Below the pieces are notes generated by a model. That model was not told the origin of the DNA, made no database searches, and worked only from the letters and a program-made list of their open reading frames with translations. Of a stretch of DNA of 64,000 bases, positions 24,928-34,102 are shown piece by piece. Positions within the stretch are counted from its first letter, which is position 1, and each line of letters begins with the position of its first letter. The translations under genes were made by a program, and so were the position numbers. The stretch comes from Icerya purchasi (lineage: Eukaryota; Arthropoda; Insecta; Hemiptera; Monophlebidae): assembly GCA_039619475.1 (NCBI GenBank), contig CM077115.1, positions 105,622,393 through 105,686,392 of the forward strand, given 5' to 3'.

Positions 24928-25485
24928 TACATATGTATAGTTCAACTTACGCATTAATTCAAAAAAACAAGTAAGTATAATTAAAATATGTTGCTATATT
25001 TAAAAGTAACATAATAGCATCTTCCAGTGAATAAACTTGGAAATAATTTAATAATTTTAAATATTTAACGAAAAAGAATATCATATTCTCCTGTTTCGTT
25101 AGTAACGAAAATAATATTGCTAACATTTTTAATTGCTTTTAAAGACCGGTATTTTTTCTTCTGAACCAATACTAGCTTCCTTGGACTACAAGAATTTAAA
25201 ATATCCTTCTTTTTTTCTTTTTTTTTGCAATACATATTGTGTTTTGTTCTTGTTTTTTTTTTAAACATAAAATATTTGGCTGCTTTTTTGCGGAAAGCCA
25301 TCTTCCATACCGATTGTGTAAAATCACGATTGTTGTATCGATGAAACGTGAAAGTTTTAAATTATAGTCAACAGGCAAATTTTTAATTTGTATGTTTATT
25401 TTGTACGATCGTTTTAGGGAGTTTGTTCACTACCGCTCCGCCGAATGCGAATGTTTTGCGATCGATATTACTACCGTACGATTAA
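9872..25485 (+). CDS. MMADHC: MMADHC (CblD) cobalamin-trafficking gene, six coding exons
   Basis: MMADHC partners MMACHC (CblC) and directs cobalamin either to cytosolic methionine synthase or to mitochondrial methylmalonyl-CoA mutase. The joined exons are 142, 131, 67, 122, 214 and 68 nt. They sum to 744 nt and give a 247-residue protein; human MMADHC is 296 residues, longer mainly at the N-terminus. All five introns are GT-AG, and the split codons agree at each junction (phases 1, 0, 1, 0, 1). Family landmarks appear in the right order: RFFMPGSVG (human RFQLPGNIG), LECYAQECPVLLR ([13 protein letters not shown]), NELFPG, GYWADFINPFSGL ([13 protein letters not shown]), RCLGFQ (RHLGFS), CRVI (CKVI) and LFTTAPPN near the C-terminus. 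One cysteine aligns with the human CC pair implicated in cobalt binding. Introns 2, 4 and 5 carry transposon relics. The 5' UTR, promoter and poly(A) site are not identified. Confidence 0.93.
10100..10300 (+). repeat. tandem duplication, copy 1 (intron 1 end and exon 2 start)
   Basis: This segment and 10415-10615 share aligned landmarks: TAGCAT followed by a stretch ending GATTAA (offset 305), TTTTAAAATC, TTATC-GTT, and the exon text GTGCTTTAGC or ATGCTTTAGC (offset 308). Copy 1 is the functional one because its acceptor and frame join the other exons. Confidence 0.8.
10260..10390 (+). CDS. MMADHC: MMADHC coding exon 2
   Basis: Encodes residues 48-91. The acceptor is ATATTTTTAG|AAAAC and the donor is CCTCAG|GTTAGT. 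It contains NWELLKPRGYRFFMPGSVGP, which matches the human segment with GPQDQRFQLPGNIG. The 5' part of this exon and the intron sequence before it are duplicated about 305 bp downstream (see the repeat at 10415-10615). Confidence 0.92.
10415..10615 (+). repeat. tandem duplication, copy 2, decayed pseudo-exon
   Basis: A diverged copy of the preceding 200 bp. The exon part (about 10567-10600, beginning AAGAAATAGAAGTGCTTTAG) still matches the start of exon 2, then diverges before the conserved NWELLKPRG block, so it cannot supply the domain. The acceptor region is altered to TTTCTAAG. It lies in intron 2. Confidence 0.75.
11455..11690 (+). mobile_element. tRNA-derived SINE in MMADHC intron 2
   Basis: A polymerase III A-box-like sequence (CTAGTGGTTAAGATGCT near 11467) and a B-box-like sequence (GTCACGGGTTCAAGACT, 11503-11519) have tRNA-like spacing. 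They are followed by a non-tRNA body with TGGGTACCAGG, AAAGGCGGCGG and a C9 run. The tRNA part would not fold into a full cloverleaf without mismatches, so this is a SINE head and not a tRNA gene. The 3' boundary is approximate. Confidence 0.75.
11760..12180 (+). mobile_element. RTE-like LINE/SINE 3' tail
   Basis: It contains TATCCTATGTTCTTTCCTTG, AAATTTCATCTAAATCGGTT, CAACGGTTTAAGCGTGA, a GACA-type simple repeat (CAGGCAGACAGACAGACAGA) and ends CTTTCGCATTTTTAATATTA GTAAGGAT. This ordered set of phrases is typical of the 3' ends of RTE-class non-LTR retrotransposons in arthropods. Only the 3' tail is recognisable; the upstream limit is a guess. It ends about 35 bp before exon 3 of MMADHC. Confidence 0.6.
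12215..12281 (+). CDS. MMADHC: MMADHC coding exon 3
   Basis: Encodes residues 92-113 plus one base. The acceptor is TCTTCTTCTTAG|GATTTT and the donor is TCTG|GTAATT. The peptide DFDLQETHLECYAQECPVLL aligns with the human block [20 protein letters not shown], including both cysteines. Confidence 0.93.
13651..13772 (+). CDS. MMADHC: MMADHC coding exon 4
   Basis: Encodes residues 114-154. The acceptor is TTTAAACAG|TCGTT and the donor is AAAAAA|GTAAGT. NELFPGVDLTYSRLTIISLS aligns with the human segment ESLFPEVANGKLMILTVTQ, and the exon ends in a helix-like acidic/basic stretch (ENLKEQVTKK). A 7.6-kb intron follows. Confidence 0.92.
15050..16150 (-). mobile_element. decayed I-clade-like LINE, 3' part, antisense in MMADHC intron 4
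   Basis: Read on the - strand, this segment aligns in order with the better-preserved LINE at 57361-59350. Shared phrases include a TTTA-TGATGGCTC-like block at the RNase H start, GCTCCAAATC followed by TCTGCTGAATC, GCTTGAATTCC, CCTTATCCTTACAAGTTTAC TCAGTG, and ATTGACCGAGCTGCCAGAAA. The segment therefore covers the RNase H domain and the 3' part. It has many stops and indels. No tail or target duplication was found. Confidence 0.7.
16414..16458. repeat. (TA)n microsatellite, left border of a repeat
   Basis: Two TA runs broken by a short GCA interruption. They form the left border of the repeat at 16458-16826. Confidence 0.9.
16458..16826 (+). mobile_element. (TA)n-bounded repeat, copy 1
   Basis: The left end is TTAATTACAACGTAATTCTTA, next to a CTACCCCCCATT motif. 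The interior holds degenerate tandem units of the type AATGTCCCAATTTTATGTAA. An inverted match to the left end (TAAGAATTACGTTGTAAATT, about 16708-16727) is followed by GATCATTTTATACAAAGTAT, GGGGCACAGCCCCTTGTGAG and AAAATGGCCGAG. A (TA)n run then starts at once. The same family occurs inverted at 42575-42885 with the same order of blocks and again (TA)n on both sides. No coding region and no known family recognised. Confidence 0.75.
16826..16861. repeat. (TA)n microsatellite, right border of a repeat
   Basis: TA run directly abutting the right end of the repeat at 16458-16826. Confidence 0.9.
17736..17770. repeat. (TA)n microsatellite, insertion site of a foldback
   Basis: TA run ending exactly where the foldback element at 17770 begins. 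Confidence 0.9.
17770..18003. mobile_element. foldback MITE with 92-bp arms
   Basis: Left arm 17770-17861 and right arm 17913-18003 are inverted copies with only one or two differences (for example ACAGGATGCGG against ACAGGGTGCGG, and a one-base difference in a T run). The 51-bp centre is unrelated to the arms. The ends read TACAGG and CCTGTA, flanked by TATA on the left and TAAA on the right, which fits a TA or TATA target duplication. It carries no ORF and lies in MMADHC intron 4. Confidence 0.85.
18004..21393. other. 3' part of MMADHC intron 4
   Basis: AT-rich intron sequence without recognised genes or repeats with clear ends. It holds a short (TA)n run at about 19308-19325, several poly-A and poly-T runs, and the pyrimidine-rich tract ending ATGATTTCAG before exon 5. 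Confidence 0.6.
21394..21607 (+). CDS. MMADHC: MMADHC coding exon 5
   Basis: Encodes residues 155-225 plus one base. The acceptor is ATGATTTCAG|TTTGTC and the donor is TTCAGAG|GTAACC. It holds the best-conserved block, with AQDICRKLKNSGYWADFINP matching human [20 protein letters not shown]. Then come INVYSKMNLYQVDPSFRCLG (human [20 protein letters not shown]) and ENCRVIE, whose cysteine aligns with the human GCCKVI pair. This domain has the nitroreductase-like fold shared with MMACHC. Confidence 0.95.
22219..22265. repeat. (TA)n microsatellite
   Basis: About 23 uninterrupted TA units in MMADHC intron 5. Confidence 0.95.
22986..23034. repeat. (TA)n microsatellite left of a GC-rich repeat
   Basis: TA run with one CA interruption, ending where GC-rich sequence begins. 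Confidence 0.95.
23041..23765. mobile_element. GC-rich dispersed-repeat-like block in MMADHC intron 5
   Basis: About 700 bp of much higher GC content than its surroundings, with an abrupt left edge at a (TA)n run. It begins AGTCCCCTCCGGAGAGTACT and contains GGCGAGCCGAGGCCGCCG, GGGGGAGTTCTCCC and GGGGCCAGCTGTGCGTCC. Overlapping ORFs of 60-100 codons exist on both strands with no recognisable domain. The composition and sharp edges suggest a retrotransposon untranslated region or a fragment of one. I cannot assign a class, and its orientation is unknown. Confidence 0.5.
24178..24203. repeat. (TA)n microsatellite
   Basis: About 12 TA units in MMADHC intron 5. Confidence 0.9.
24884..24921. repeat. 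(TA)n microsatellite
   Basis: About 18 TA units in MMADHC intron 5. Confidence 0.9.
25418..25485 (+). CDS. MMADHC: MMADHC coding exon 6 (terminal)
   Basis: Encodes residues 226-247 and the TAA stop. The acceptor is GATCGTTTTAG|GGAG, and the split codon G|GG restores glycine. SLFTTAPPNANVLRSILLPY aligns with the human C-terminus containing GSIFTNATPDSHIMKKL. The exon follows a 3.8-kb intron and was found by searching for this family-specific ending. No AATAAA lies within the first 150 bases after the stop. Confidence 0.9.
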
Positions 25486-28400
25486 TCGGCGGATTATTAG
25501 TTTTAGCTGTTTTGAATTTTCCTGTAACAATAATGTAATCATTGCTGGTAATTTAACATTATGATGAATCGTTTTCTTTATGCAAAAATTATAAGCGTAT
25601 ATACATTTATCTTCAGCCGTAATATTACGTGTCATTATTTAATATTTTAACGGCCGGTTTTAATTTAAAATGATAATTTACGGCGGTCAAAATGTGTTGA
25701 AAAGACAAATTCCTTTTTGGGTGCTATGTATTAGTTCGAGACTTGATCTGTAATCGAGTTACGCTTCATACTATGTACACTGTGCGGCGTAAGTTTTATT
25801 TTTCGATCGATTGCTGTGCAGTCGGATAGACATTCGCGAGATGTATTAGTCAACAATTTTCGTTAAAAATATCAAGCAGATTTATCTCTCGCCTATTATT
25901 TAAACATCGACCAAGTTCAAAATTTAAGCTTGCTGTTGTTTTCGACAGTTTTCTTTGATTATTCGCTCGATTGAATAATTTCATTTTATATTCCCGTTTA
26001 TATTGCGCTTTTTAATTATCTTCTTTTAAAGAGAATTATATTAAAAAAGCGAATATTTTTTGCGATTTTGTAATTCAAATTGAGAAGAAAAAAAAATATA
26101 GAAAATACCGATTATCGAAACTTTGCATTTTCTTATGGTGCATAGATATTAACAAGAGTCTAGTCAATTAGTTGAATTCAATTAAATAAACAAGAAAAAA
26201 CGTTATTTTTCAAAATCCGATGCAGAGTAACTCATTGATGAACACGTTATGCGTTTAAATTTTTATACGAATGTTAGGTTTATATGCGGTAATTAATTAT
26301 ACGTTATGTACACGCAGTCAGTTATCATATTTCGTCTAGCCGATGGTAATCATTTATAAAAGCATTTCAAAATGTCGCAGTTTAGCCACACTAACTACAG
26401 TCGTATAAGGCTAGGTTATACCTACAAGCAACTCTTTCTCGCGCTGCCGAAGCAAAGCTAAACATCTCTGTATATATTTTACCAGTTGGACACATTGCCT
26501 GCATGCTTTATCAAGAATGTTGTAAGGTAAATTTCTTTTACAAAAACACTTTCAACTATATTAATGAAATAAATGATTACCAGAAAATAATAAATGACAG
26601 TAATAAAAAAGCAACGAAATTTTTTTATACAATGTTAACTTTGAATGAAATTTATTTATCAGTAATTTAATATGCTTGCTTAGTATGAATCTTGGCGGAT
26701 TGGAATATGTACGTATGTGTGTATTATTATATTATTTTAAAAATGAATATATATATTAATAAAACAGAAATTTTAGATCAATTTATGCAACAGTACAAAA
26801 CGAAATAAGCGGAATAATATTGTTTATATTTATGGCTGTAATATTATCATTTTAGAATTAATTTTCGTTACAATAATAAATTTACATTTTCAGTTAAAGT
26901 ATTTGATTTATTAATATTATAACGTTCAGTTGTCAAAGTATCATCGGTGTTGATGAAACTTAAAATCGCAAAATTTACTTCTCATTAAATGTGTGCATTT
27001 TGTTCACTTTGCAGCGCACTCTATTAACGTATGGGCTTTCATTGTAGGAAAACACTCTTTGTAATTTATAGCATAAAATATTTTCTGAACCAATTGGCTC
27101 TACTACTTTCAAGTTATAATTTCTTTGTTTGCACGCGGTACACCGTCCTGTTGATTGTACTACTATTTGTTTTCTCATATTCACTTTAACAGTTATCCTG
27201 GTCTATATGTTCTTCTTTCGCCTAATAACGGTTACATTTAGCATAATTTTCTGTAATTTTCTCCTCAGTCTTCTGGTTATTTTCAATTTTGTGCGGTTTA
27301 ATCCGCGTTATTAGTAATAGCAAAATACATTAAATACGTTCGTTTTCAGACTGTGTGAGATTTTTGATTTTTTCTAAATGCCTTTCACTCTGACCACATT
27401 TCCCTCGCACACTAGTCCATTTATCATCAGCCTATTTATTACTAATATTTACAGATATCACGATGACGATATTGAATATTAAATTGAGTACTGCCGAACG
27501 CGCGGGATTTGTGAGGATCTAAAATATTAATTTTACAGCGAATTTTTGTTTCTGGCAAGTAGAAAAAAAAAAAAAAATCAGTAATTCAAATATTTTTACT
27601 TCCGCACACAATTGGGTAGAATTGAACAAATTAAGTTATTTTAAAACTACATCGGAACGGCTGAAATAACGAGAAAGCAAGTTAAATAGATTATGTAAAG
27701 TAGTAATGACGAGTAGATAAAAGGGTTGTCTGTAGGCATGGGTAACTGCGAGAAAGACACAGTTATATCTTCGGAAATATATCCGCGTTCGGACACAGCC
27801 GGATGATATATCTCAACGGTGTGATTTAATATATATCTCAACTTCAAATGACGTCGCACAACGAACAAATGTCATTCCGGACACAGTCGCATTTACCTAT
27901 ATCTCAGCTCCGGAAGGCGTTAGCTGCACGTTCAAGGGCGTTCCGTTGGCTTTGTGTATTCGGCGTGCTACGCGAAGTTGAAGTTAAATACGCAGCCAAA
28001 GATTGCAGTAACTCCGGCGGAATTGGTGTTGAAAAGCGGATATATATATTCACACAGTCGGAAAGAACACATATATGTGTACCTCGACCTCCTCTAGCGG
28101 AGTTGATTTGTGCATCTCTAGTTGTCTGAATATGCTATGTTACTCGCAATGTAAAAAATTTACCATCCTGCTAAGTAATATTTTTCTTCATTTAATATTG
28201 CGCGATTCGATGTAACAAAGCACACTTGTATAGAGAGGGTATATTATATTAAATATGTGCCGACGTTAATAGTTTGTAACAGACACTAATTGGAGCAGTA
28301 TTGTAGAAAATTTTCAGGTTGCTTCTATTCAGTTGTCTCAAAGCAGCACATTTCTGAAGTGAATCGGGTGATTGTGTTAAAATAAAAATAATGAAAATTA

Positions 28401-29489
28401 TAAACTCAGAAACAAACCCGGTTAAATGAACGAATATTCTCTAGAAACACCTCTTTTTCGAATGTATCATCCCTTTTTTTAGTACTACTAGAAAAGAGAA
28501 AACAAAAACACATACTAATAAAGAAAGACAAATGTATAGCATCTGAAAGATACCCCTGAATTTTATAGTCTATCTCCGTAGCCAGAAACGAAAACTAAAA
28601 AAAAAATATTACTATAGAGGTGAATACAAAATACGTAATCTAAATTTGAAAAAATCACATATTTTACTACGTTTATTTCTGCTAATACCGAATGCAGAGG
28701 AGAATATTCTCGAAGACATTTTATGGGAATGATATTCAATCTCATTCATTATTGTGTTTATAATTTTCATTACCTCTTTTTAAACGTAATCAACAAACCA
28801 GGATACATAGGGTACATTACATTTATTGCTAAAATAGTTGATAAGCGAGAATTATTTGTTGTTTTTCATTAAACGAAAAATTCAAGGAAAAGTAAATGGT
28901 CGCAGTCGTCATTTGCATAATTTTGTTTTTCAAACATTCTTTCCGTTCACCGCTTAATTCACAGTTTTCCCAAAAATGTTTGCCATTACTGAAAGATGTA
29001 TATTTTTATAGAATTTTCTCCGCTTTACTATTATTTTTCAGAAAAAATCGTGCAACAAAAAACGAGTGCTGTTTTAACATAACAGGCGCTGGTTTGTTAC
29101 TAATATTGCGATGTAGTGAGAGACATCTCAAATATTTCATGATGTTCGGTATAGTTGAGTCAGTTTTTTCTAAGAATAGCACACGTAAAATTGATTCTCA
29201 TATGAATATGGCCTGAGTTCGGTATGGCCATTTGATAGTAATTCACAGTTTTGTTTTTTTTTTTTGTTACGTCAGTTAATGTTTTAGGATGTTGTAATTT
29301 CAACTGGATTACTTTTAATAATATAATATACTTTGTATGCCGAATAATGAAGGAATTTTTAATATAGGCTCCACCAAAATAGAGACGTAATATAAATATA
29401 AATTACAAGTACAAGGATTACCGATAAAACCAAATTTGTTGTTTTATTTTAAATTTCAATCTGTACCATTCGTAAAGTGATATTATTCA
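25486..29489. other. intergenic region 3' of MMADHC
   Basis: AT-rich sequence with no recognised gene. Around 27760-28130 the composition is more GC-rich, with repeated phrases (ATATATCTCAAC about three times, CGGACACAG twice), which hints at a degenerate repeat without clear ends. ORFs of 60-106 codons occur on both strands and lack family features. Confidence 0.5.
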
Positions 29490-30237
29490 AATGTTCATCA
29501 CGACTGGTTTTACAGATGCCAATGCGATGGTCGCCTCAATCGCATTTATTTCAGCAATATAAGGTCTTAGGATGGTGGTAGCTGGCTTAATGACGTAAAC
29601 ATTGCTCTTCAGAAATCCTTATAAGAAGAAGTCTGCAAATATCAAGTCGAATTTTTATTTCTTGAAATTGAACGTTCACCGAATTTTTGCTTCAACAATT
29701 CAATACTTGCACGTGTATGTGCCATATCGCACCGTCTTATTGGAAGAACACGTCTCCTATATATCAATACGATTAAGTTTGGAAAACAAAAAGTCGGCTA
29801 GTATGGCATGGGATTGCTCAGAATTCACAGTAATCGTATTTCCATCATCATTTCCGAAGAAGTACGGAATATTACAATGCATACCAAGTATGTAGTTATA
29901 TTTTGAGGATACATCGATTATTCTTGATACTCTCAGATTTTTTGTAGCTTAAATGCAGTAATTTAGCTTGTTTATGATTCTATTAAGCGTGAACTGCGCT
30001 TCATTGCTAAAGATAATTTTCAATGAAAAAGCGGTGTCCATTGAATAAGTTCAGTGAGCTAGTCAAATAATACACGCCGCTTAAATGGTCTGCTGGCTTG
30101 GGTTCATGAGAGGCGGTTAAATCATATATGAATGTGTGCATACTGAAGTATAGTCTGTTGTCAAGCGAAAGAAGTCTGTTCGTAAAACAACCAAAACGCG
30201 CTGACGTCGCGAATTCAGGAGACCTCAAGTCGAAAAC
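29490..30237 (-). pseudogene. Tc1/mariner-like transposase, C-terminal part, decayed
   Basis: The ITm (IS630-Tc1-mariner) transposase catalyses cut-and-paste movement. On the - strand, pieces recognisable across frameshifts and stops include AQFTLN, NIPYFFGNDDGNTITVNSEQ and then ILADFLFSKLNRIDI. After these come the DGA and KFGER-like region in altered form, a FLKSNVYVIKPATTI-like block, and the AEINAI tail. These are ordered as in the transposases usually annotated Tc3-like in insect genomes. The catalytic block is broken, so it is inactive. The last 267 bp (29531-29797 in + coordinates) are duplicated at 30837-31105. Confidence 0.75.
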
Positions 30238-30539
30238 ACAGCAGATATAACATTCACTGTGTCAACAGCACGTGGTCCGTTTGGATCAAAACAGGTTGGG
30301 AAAAAAACGAATGAGCGTACAGAGATGAAACGAAAACGAGGTTACTGCGTTCTAGAAAGGGAGAAATAATAATAGAGGGTAGCGATATGATTTTTTTCAG
30401 TAATATTGAAATACGCGGCAAGCGTTAATACACATATCTTATTACTAATACATTGCTTTGAGCAACATTCGCGCTCGGCAACGAAATTCGAACGGACTTT
30501 TTTCGCTTGACAGACTATACTTGTGAGAATAATACAGCT

Positions 30540-30815
30540 AAAATATTAAATTCTTGTCATCAACAAGTTACAGAAGTTTAGGATTCTCTCTTTCATACTT
30601 TCTTCTACAACAGCGATTTATTCCAGTGTGCAAACATTTTTTGGTCTGCCACCTTTCGGCAGATCACTGACGAAACCGGTTAGTTCAAATTTACACATGA
30701 AACAACCGATTGTGGCCTCATTTGGACGGTTGTAACAATCGAAGTAATCACGGAGTGCATGAAAAGTATTTCTCAATTTCATACCATTTTTACGTGCTGT
30801 TGAATTACTTTTTTA
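30540..30815 (-). pseudogene. Tc1/mariner-like transposase, N-terminal HTH part, decayed
   Basis: On the - strand FHALRDYFDCYNRPNEATIG, then FELTGFVSDLPKGGRPKN and VVEESMKERI, match the N-terminal helix-turn-helix and GRP linker of the same transposase type. It lies upstream (on the - strand) of the C-terminal part at 29490-30237, so the two are probably one element, with the central part (30240-30540) too degraded to read. Confidence 0.7.
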
Positions 30816-30836
30816 TTGACATTTTGTAACATGGGG

Positions 30837-31105
30837 TCGCCTCAATCACATTTATTTCAGCAATATAATAAGGTCTTGGGATGGTAACTGGCTTAATGAC
30901 GTAAATATTGCTCTTCAGAAATCCTCATAAGAAGAAGTCTGCGAGTATCAAATCGCATTTTTATTTCTCGAAATTGAACGTTCACCGAATTTTTGCTTCA
31001 ACAATTTAATGTTTGCACGTGTATGTGGTATGTCGCATCGTCCTGTAGGAACACAACACGTCTCTTGTGTATCAATACGATTAAATTTGAAAAACAAAAA
31101 GTCGG
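30837..31105 (-). pseudogene. second copy of the transposase C-terminal segment
   Basis: It is about 90 percent identical by eye to 29531-29797 and in the same orientation. Shared phrases include TCGCCTCAATC, ATAAGAAGAAGTCTGC, GAACGTTCACCGAATTTTTG and AACAAAAAGTCGG. It directly abuts the N-terminal fragment of the other copy, a head-to-tail arrangement. It codes for nothing intact. Confidence 0.8.
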
Positions 31106-33400
31106 AGCAGAAAATAAAAATGGCGTCATTGGTTCATTAACAATTACTGATTTGTTTTAGCAAACCTTTCGTGATATTAGTAATTAGCTACAAGAATTTT
31201 TATTAGTGTTGAAATCAGTTACAATTTCTTTATGCACACGAGTGGAATATAATAGCGCAGTTGTGTGAGCCAGCGGTGATCAGTAATGTTTTAAAAATTA
31301 GGCTAGCGGCCAGTAAATCAAAATATTTATACGGATATCCAATTTAAATAACTATATAATTTTAAATAAAAAAAAAAAAAAAAAAAAAAAAACCAAACCT
31401 ACATAATTTTTACTAAAAATAAAAAATTAAAATCATACTTAAAATTTTTAAATTATGGTTTCACATTTTTATTTAATTTTCAGTAAGATATAATATAAAT
31501 TTATCAATAGTCCATTCAACAAATTACAAAACTAGAGACAAATTATAAAGTAGCAATGTTGTATATATCAACATGAATTATTATAAAAGAGCAGCAGAAT
31601 GAACGGATATGAGTGTGCCTTACATTTTAAAGTTGAATTGAAATTTTTACAATTACTTTTCAAAAATAAATATCACAAAATAATTTTTTTTTTTTTTTTT
31701 TATTAAAAAAAACCCACTTAAGTGGTTTTTATTACAATCTGTTCGGTTTCACAAAATAATGTGAAATTTTTTTAAATTGCACATTATTTTACTTACTAAA
31801 TTAATTAGAATAAATTTGAAATACAGTCGACTACTCGCGATTATTCGGACGACTCCGTATTATCCAAATTGATTTTTCAAAAAAAAAAAAAAAAAAAAAA
31901 AAAAAGCTTCCTTGTCCTGCTATTTTTAGGCCCTGCAGGGCAAAATTCTATGAATACAATTGTACACCTGTGATATACACTCGTCAGGTTTTACATTAAA
32001 ATTCTTAATTTAATATACATTTTTCGATTTATCGCATAATCAGATCACCGAGCAATGTCTGACGTATTTTCGATATTTTCAAGTCTTATTTTTCACTGAT
32101 TAATCTTTTGTTGATGCGAATGTGAAGGTGTGTTTTTGTCTTTTAAATAAATTTGCGTGTAGTTGGTTTTCGTTTATTTTCATGTGTAGTTTTTGTTTCT
32201 TCTTAGTTTCACCGATTATTTTGTATTTTGTGTTTTATTTTTTGTTGATTTTGAACTTGTCTTTTTTTAGAAAGCTTTCGATCAATAATCAACAAAGGGT
32301 ATTTCTTTAAGATTAAAAAAAACACAGTTACGTTACAAATTGCTTTTTTATTGTATATGAATGACAGCGCATTATTTTTGCGCCAAATAAATATGAAATA
32401 TATAGCTGAGTTGTAACAGAAATTATTACGTTTCTTTATTTTTTATTTTTTTTTGAAAAATGACGTCGGCAATTGAAATTTACTTTTTTATAAGTATTAG
32501 AAAATATATATATATATAATTTGGGAGTGCGAAAGGTATTCTCTCAAGGCAAAATCTGTAAGACTGAGTTTTTACAAATATTTTTTATGAAGATTATAGA
32601 AATACTTGTTTTCTATGTAAATAGAAATATTCTAAAATATTTTACATTTTACTTCTACGAAACTGTAATATAGGAATTTAAATTCTCGAAATTCGCGAGA
32701 TACACTTCAAAATGTTATTTCTACATAATATACATAGTTAAAACTTGCCCGCATACCTTTTGTCAAATATTTTTCTAATTTGAATTATTTTTCTTATTTA
32801 CTCGTATTTATTCTTAAAAGTCTGATCATAATCGCACGTCAATTTACACTTGTCGTTCTGTTTTTCATAATTACGTATTTGAATATGTAACATATTTTTT
32901 ATATTTAATAGTAATGGTTAAATAGAAAGTTTTTAGTGAATTTAATTTTAACAGTTATGTAAAAATCAGTCGCTATGAAATGGTTCTGAAAGTACTGCAA
33001 ATAATTAAATTTTTCATCTAGACCACATAAAAAGATTAAATTAATTGAAAGATTTAAATTTTTCTATATTCAAAAATTTATTACAATTTCTGAGATTATT
33101 TGCAATTGAATAATTTAATCGGATTTCTTTTATTAATTAATTTGTTTAATAAATATGTGGTTTGAAGGGAAAAAAGTGTTGGTACGAATTCACTGAGGAA
33201 CCCCTTACCATTCTTATTTGTTCACAATAACAAGAGAAAAAACAAAAGGCGACGGATCGTTTGTTCACGATAATATGCTGACTGATCCTAGCATCGTACT
33301 CTTTTTTCAACATGAATCTGTTTTTTTAATTATCTTTTCCACTGATATCAAATGCAACGTTTTCTTCATTTTTTTTCGTTCATTTTCTTTCTTTTATAAC
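31106..33400. other. AT-rich intergenic stretch
   Basis: No gene recognised. It includes a pure A run of about 26 bases (31368-31393), a long A run at 31880-31905, and a pogo-like transposon end (entered separately). Confidence 0.5.
31823..31878 (+). mobile_element. pogo/Tigger-like transposon terminus, solitary
   Basis: ACAGTCGACTACTCGCGATT, followed by ATTCGGACGACTCCGTATTA TCC, preceded by TA. The start CAGTCGACTCTCG-ATT with -TTCGGA is typical of pogo-like terminal repeats. No inverted partner was found in the window. An A run follows at once, so the rest may be deleted. Confidence 0.45.
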
Positions 33401-33718
33401 TCTAATGACAAGGACAATTCACCAGCCATCTATCCGGACCAACTGAGCAAGATAAATATATTTTTTTTTGAATTTCCGGACAACTATGGCCGTAAATGAA
33501 TTAACATTACCCACAGCCTGTCTGCCTGGAATCATTTATCAATAACCTGACTGTACTGACCAGAACAGTCAGGTTATTGATAAATGATTCCAGACAGACA
33601 GGCTGTGGGTAATGTTAATTCATTTACGGCCATAGTTGTCCGGAAATTCAAAAAAAAATATATTTATCTTGCTCAGTTGGTCCGGATAGATGGCTGGTGA
33701 ATTGTCCTTGTCATTAGA
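33401..33718. repeat. near-perfect hairpin, 154-bp arms, 10-nt loop
   Basis: Left arm 33401-33554 and right arm 33565-33718 are exact inverted copies of 154 bp with a single difference (CTGCC against CTGTC). The loop is ACTGACCAGA. Homology stops sharply at both outer ends. The right arm contains a block (GTGGGTAATGTT, then CATTTACGGCC) that also occurs in the poly-A-tailed repeat at 41925-42170, and an A run begins 46 bp after the right arm. If transcribed, the RNA would fold into a long duplex that could feed Dicer. Alternatively it is an inverted insertion or a fold-over copy of a retroposon. Confidence 0.93.
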
Positions 33719-33761
33719 TTTTCATTTGCTCATTTTTCCAATACGTTTTTCTTTATTCATA

Positions 33762-33792
<31 letters not shown>

Positions 33793-33962
33793 AAAAAAGA
33801 AAAGAAAAAGAGAAAAAAAAAGAAAAGAAAAAAAAAAGAGAGAAAAAGAAGAGGAGAAGAGAAGAGAAGTGGAATAATTTAAACTTATTTTGATATGGAA
33901 GTGGCCAAATGGTAAGCTACTTAGCCGCCAGGCCATAAAAAAAAAAAAAAAAAAAAAAAAAA
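33565..33962 (+). mobile_element. poly-A-tailed SINE-like repeat, copy 1
   Basis: It shares with 41925-42170 (inverted) the block GTGGGTAATGTT-CATTTACG-CCAT and the terminal block GTGGCCAAATGGTAAGCTAC followed by GGCCATAAAA, both followed by an A run. It is interrupted by a purine-only stretch at 33764-33869. The terminal block resembles the D-arm region of a serine or leucine tRNA (GTGGCC-A-TGGT). The limits are approximate. Confidence 0.5.
33764..33869. repeat. poly-A and GA-rich purine tract
   Basis: About 105 bases of almost only A and G: a 27-base A run, then AAAAGAAAAG-type units, then GAGAAGAGAAG. Confidence 0.95.
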
Positions 33963-34069
33963 ACTATGATGAACCTAAAAACACTTTTTATTTTATTAGT
34001 TTATCAGCTCTTATTGTGTTTATTTAAACGTTATTATTGCGGGTTTTAAACATATATTAAAGTATTAAC

Positions 34070-34102
<33 letters not shown>
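34070..34102. repeat. (ATT)n microsatellite
   Basis: About ten uninterrupted ATT units. Confidence 0.95.

Noticed and set aside
27848..28129. 93-codon + strand ORF in a more GC-rich patch
   Set aside because: Lies in sequence with internal repeats; no domain recognised.
28896..29216. 106-codon + strand ORF
   Set aside because: Composition is chance-like and no domain or supporting signal was seen.
33218..33499. 93-codon + strand ORF running into the hairpin's left arm
   Set aside because: Rich in F, S and N with no family features; it ends inside the hairpin arm and looks accidental.
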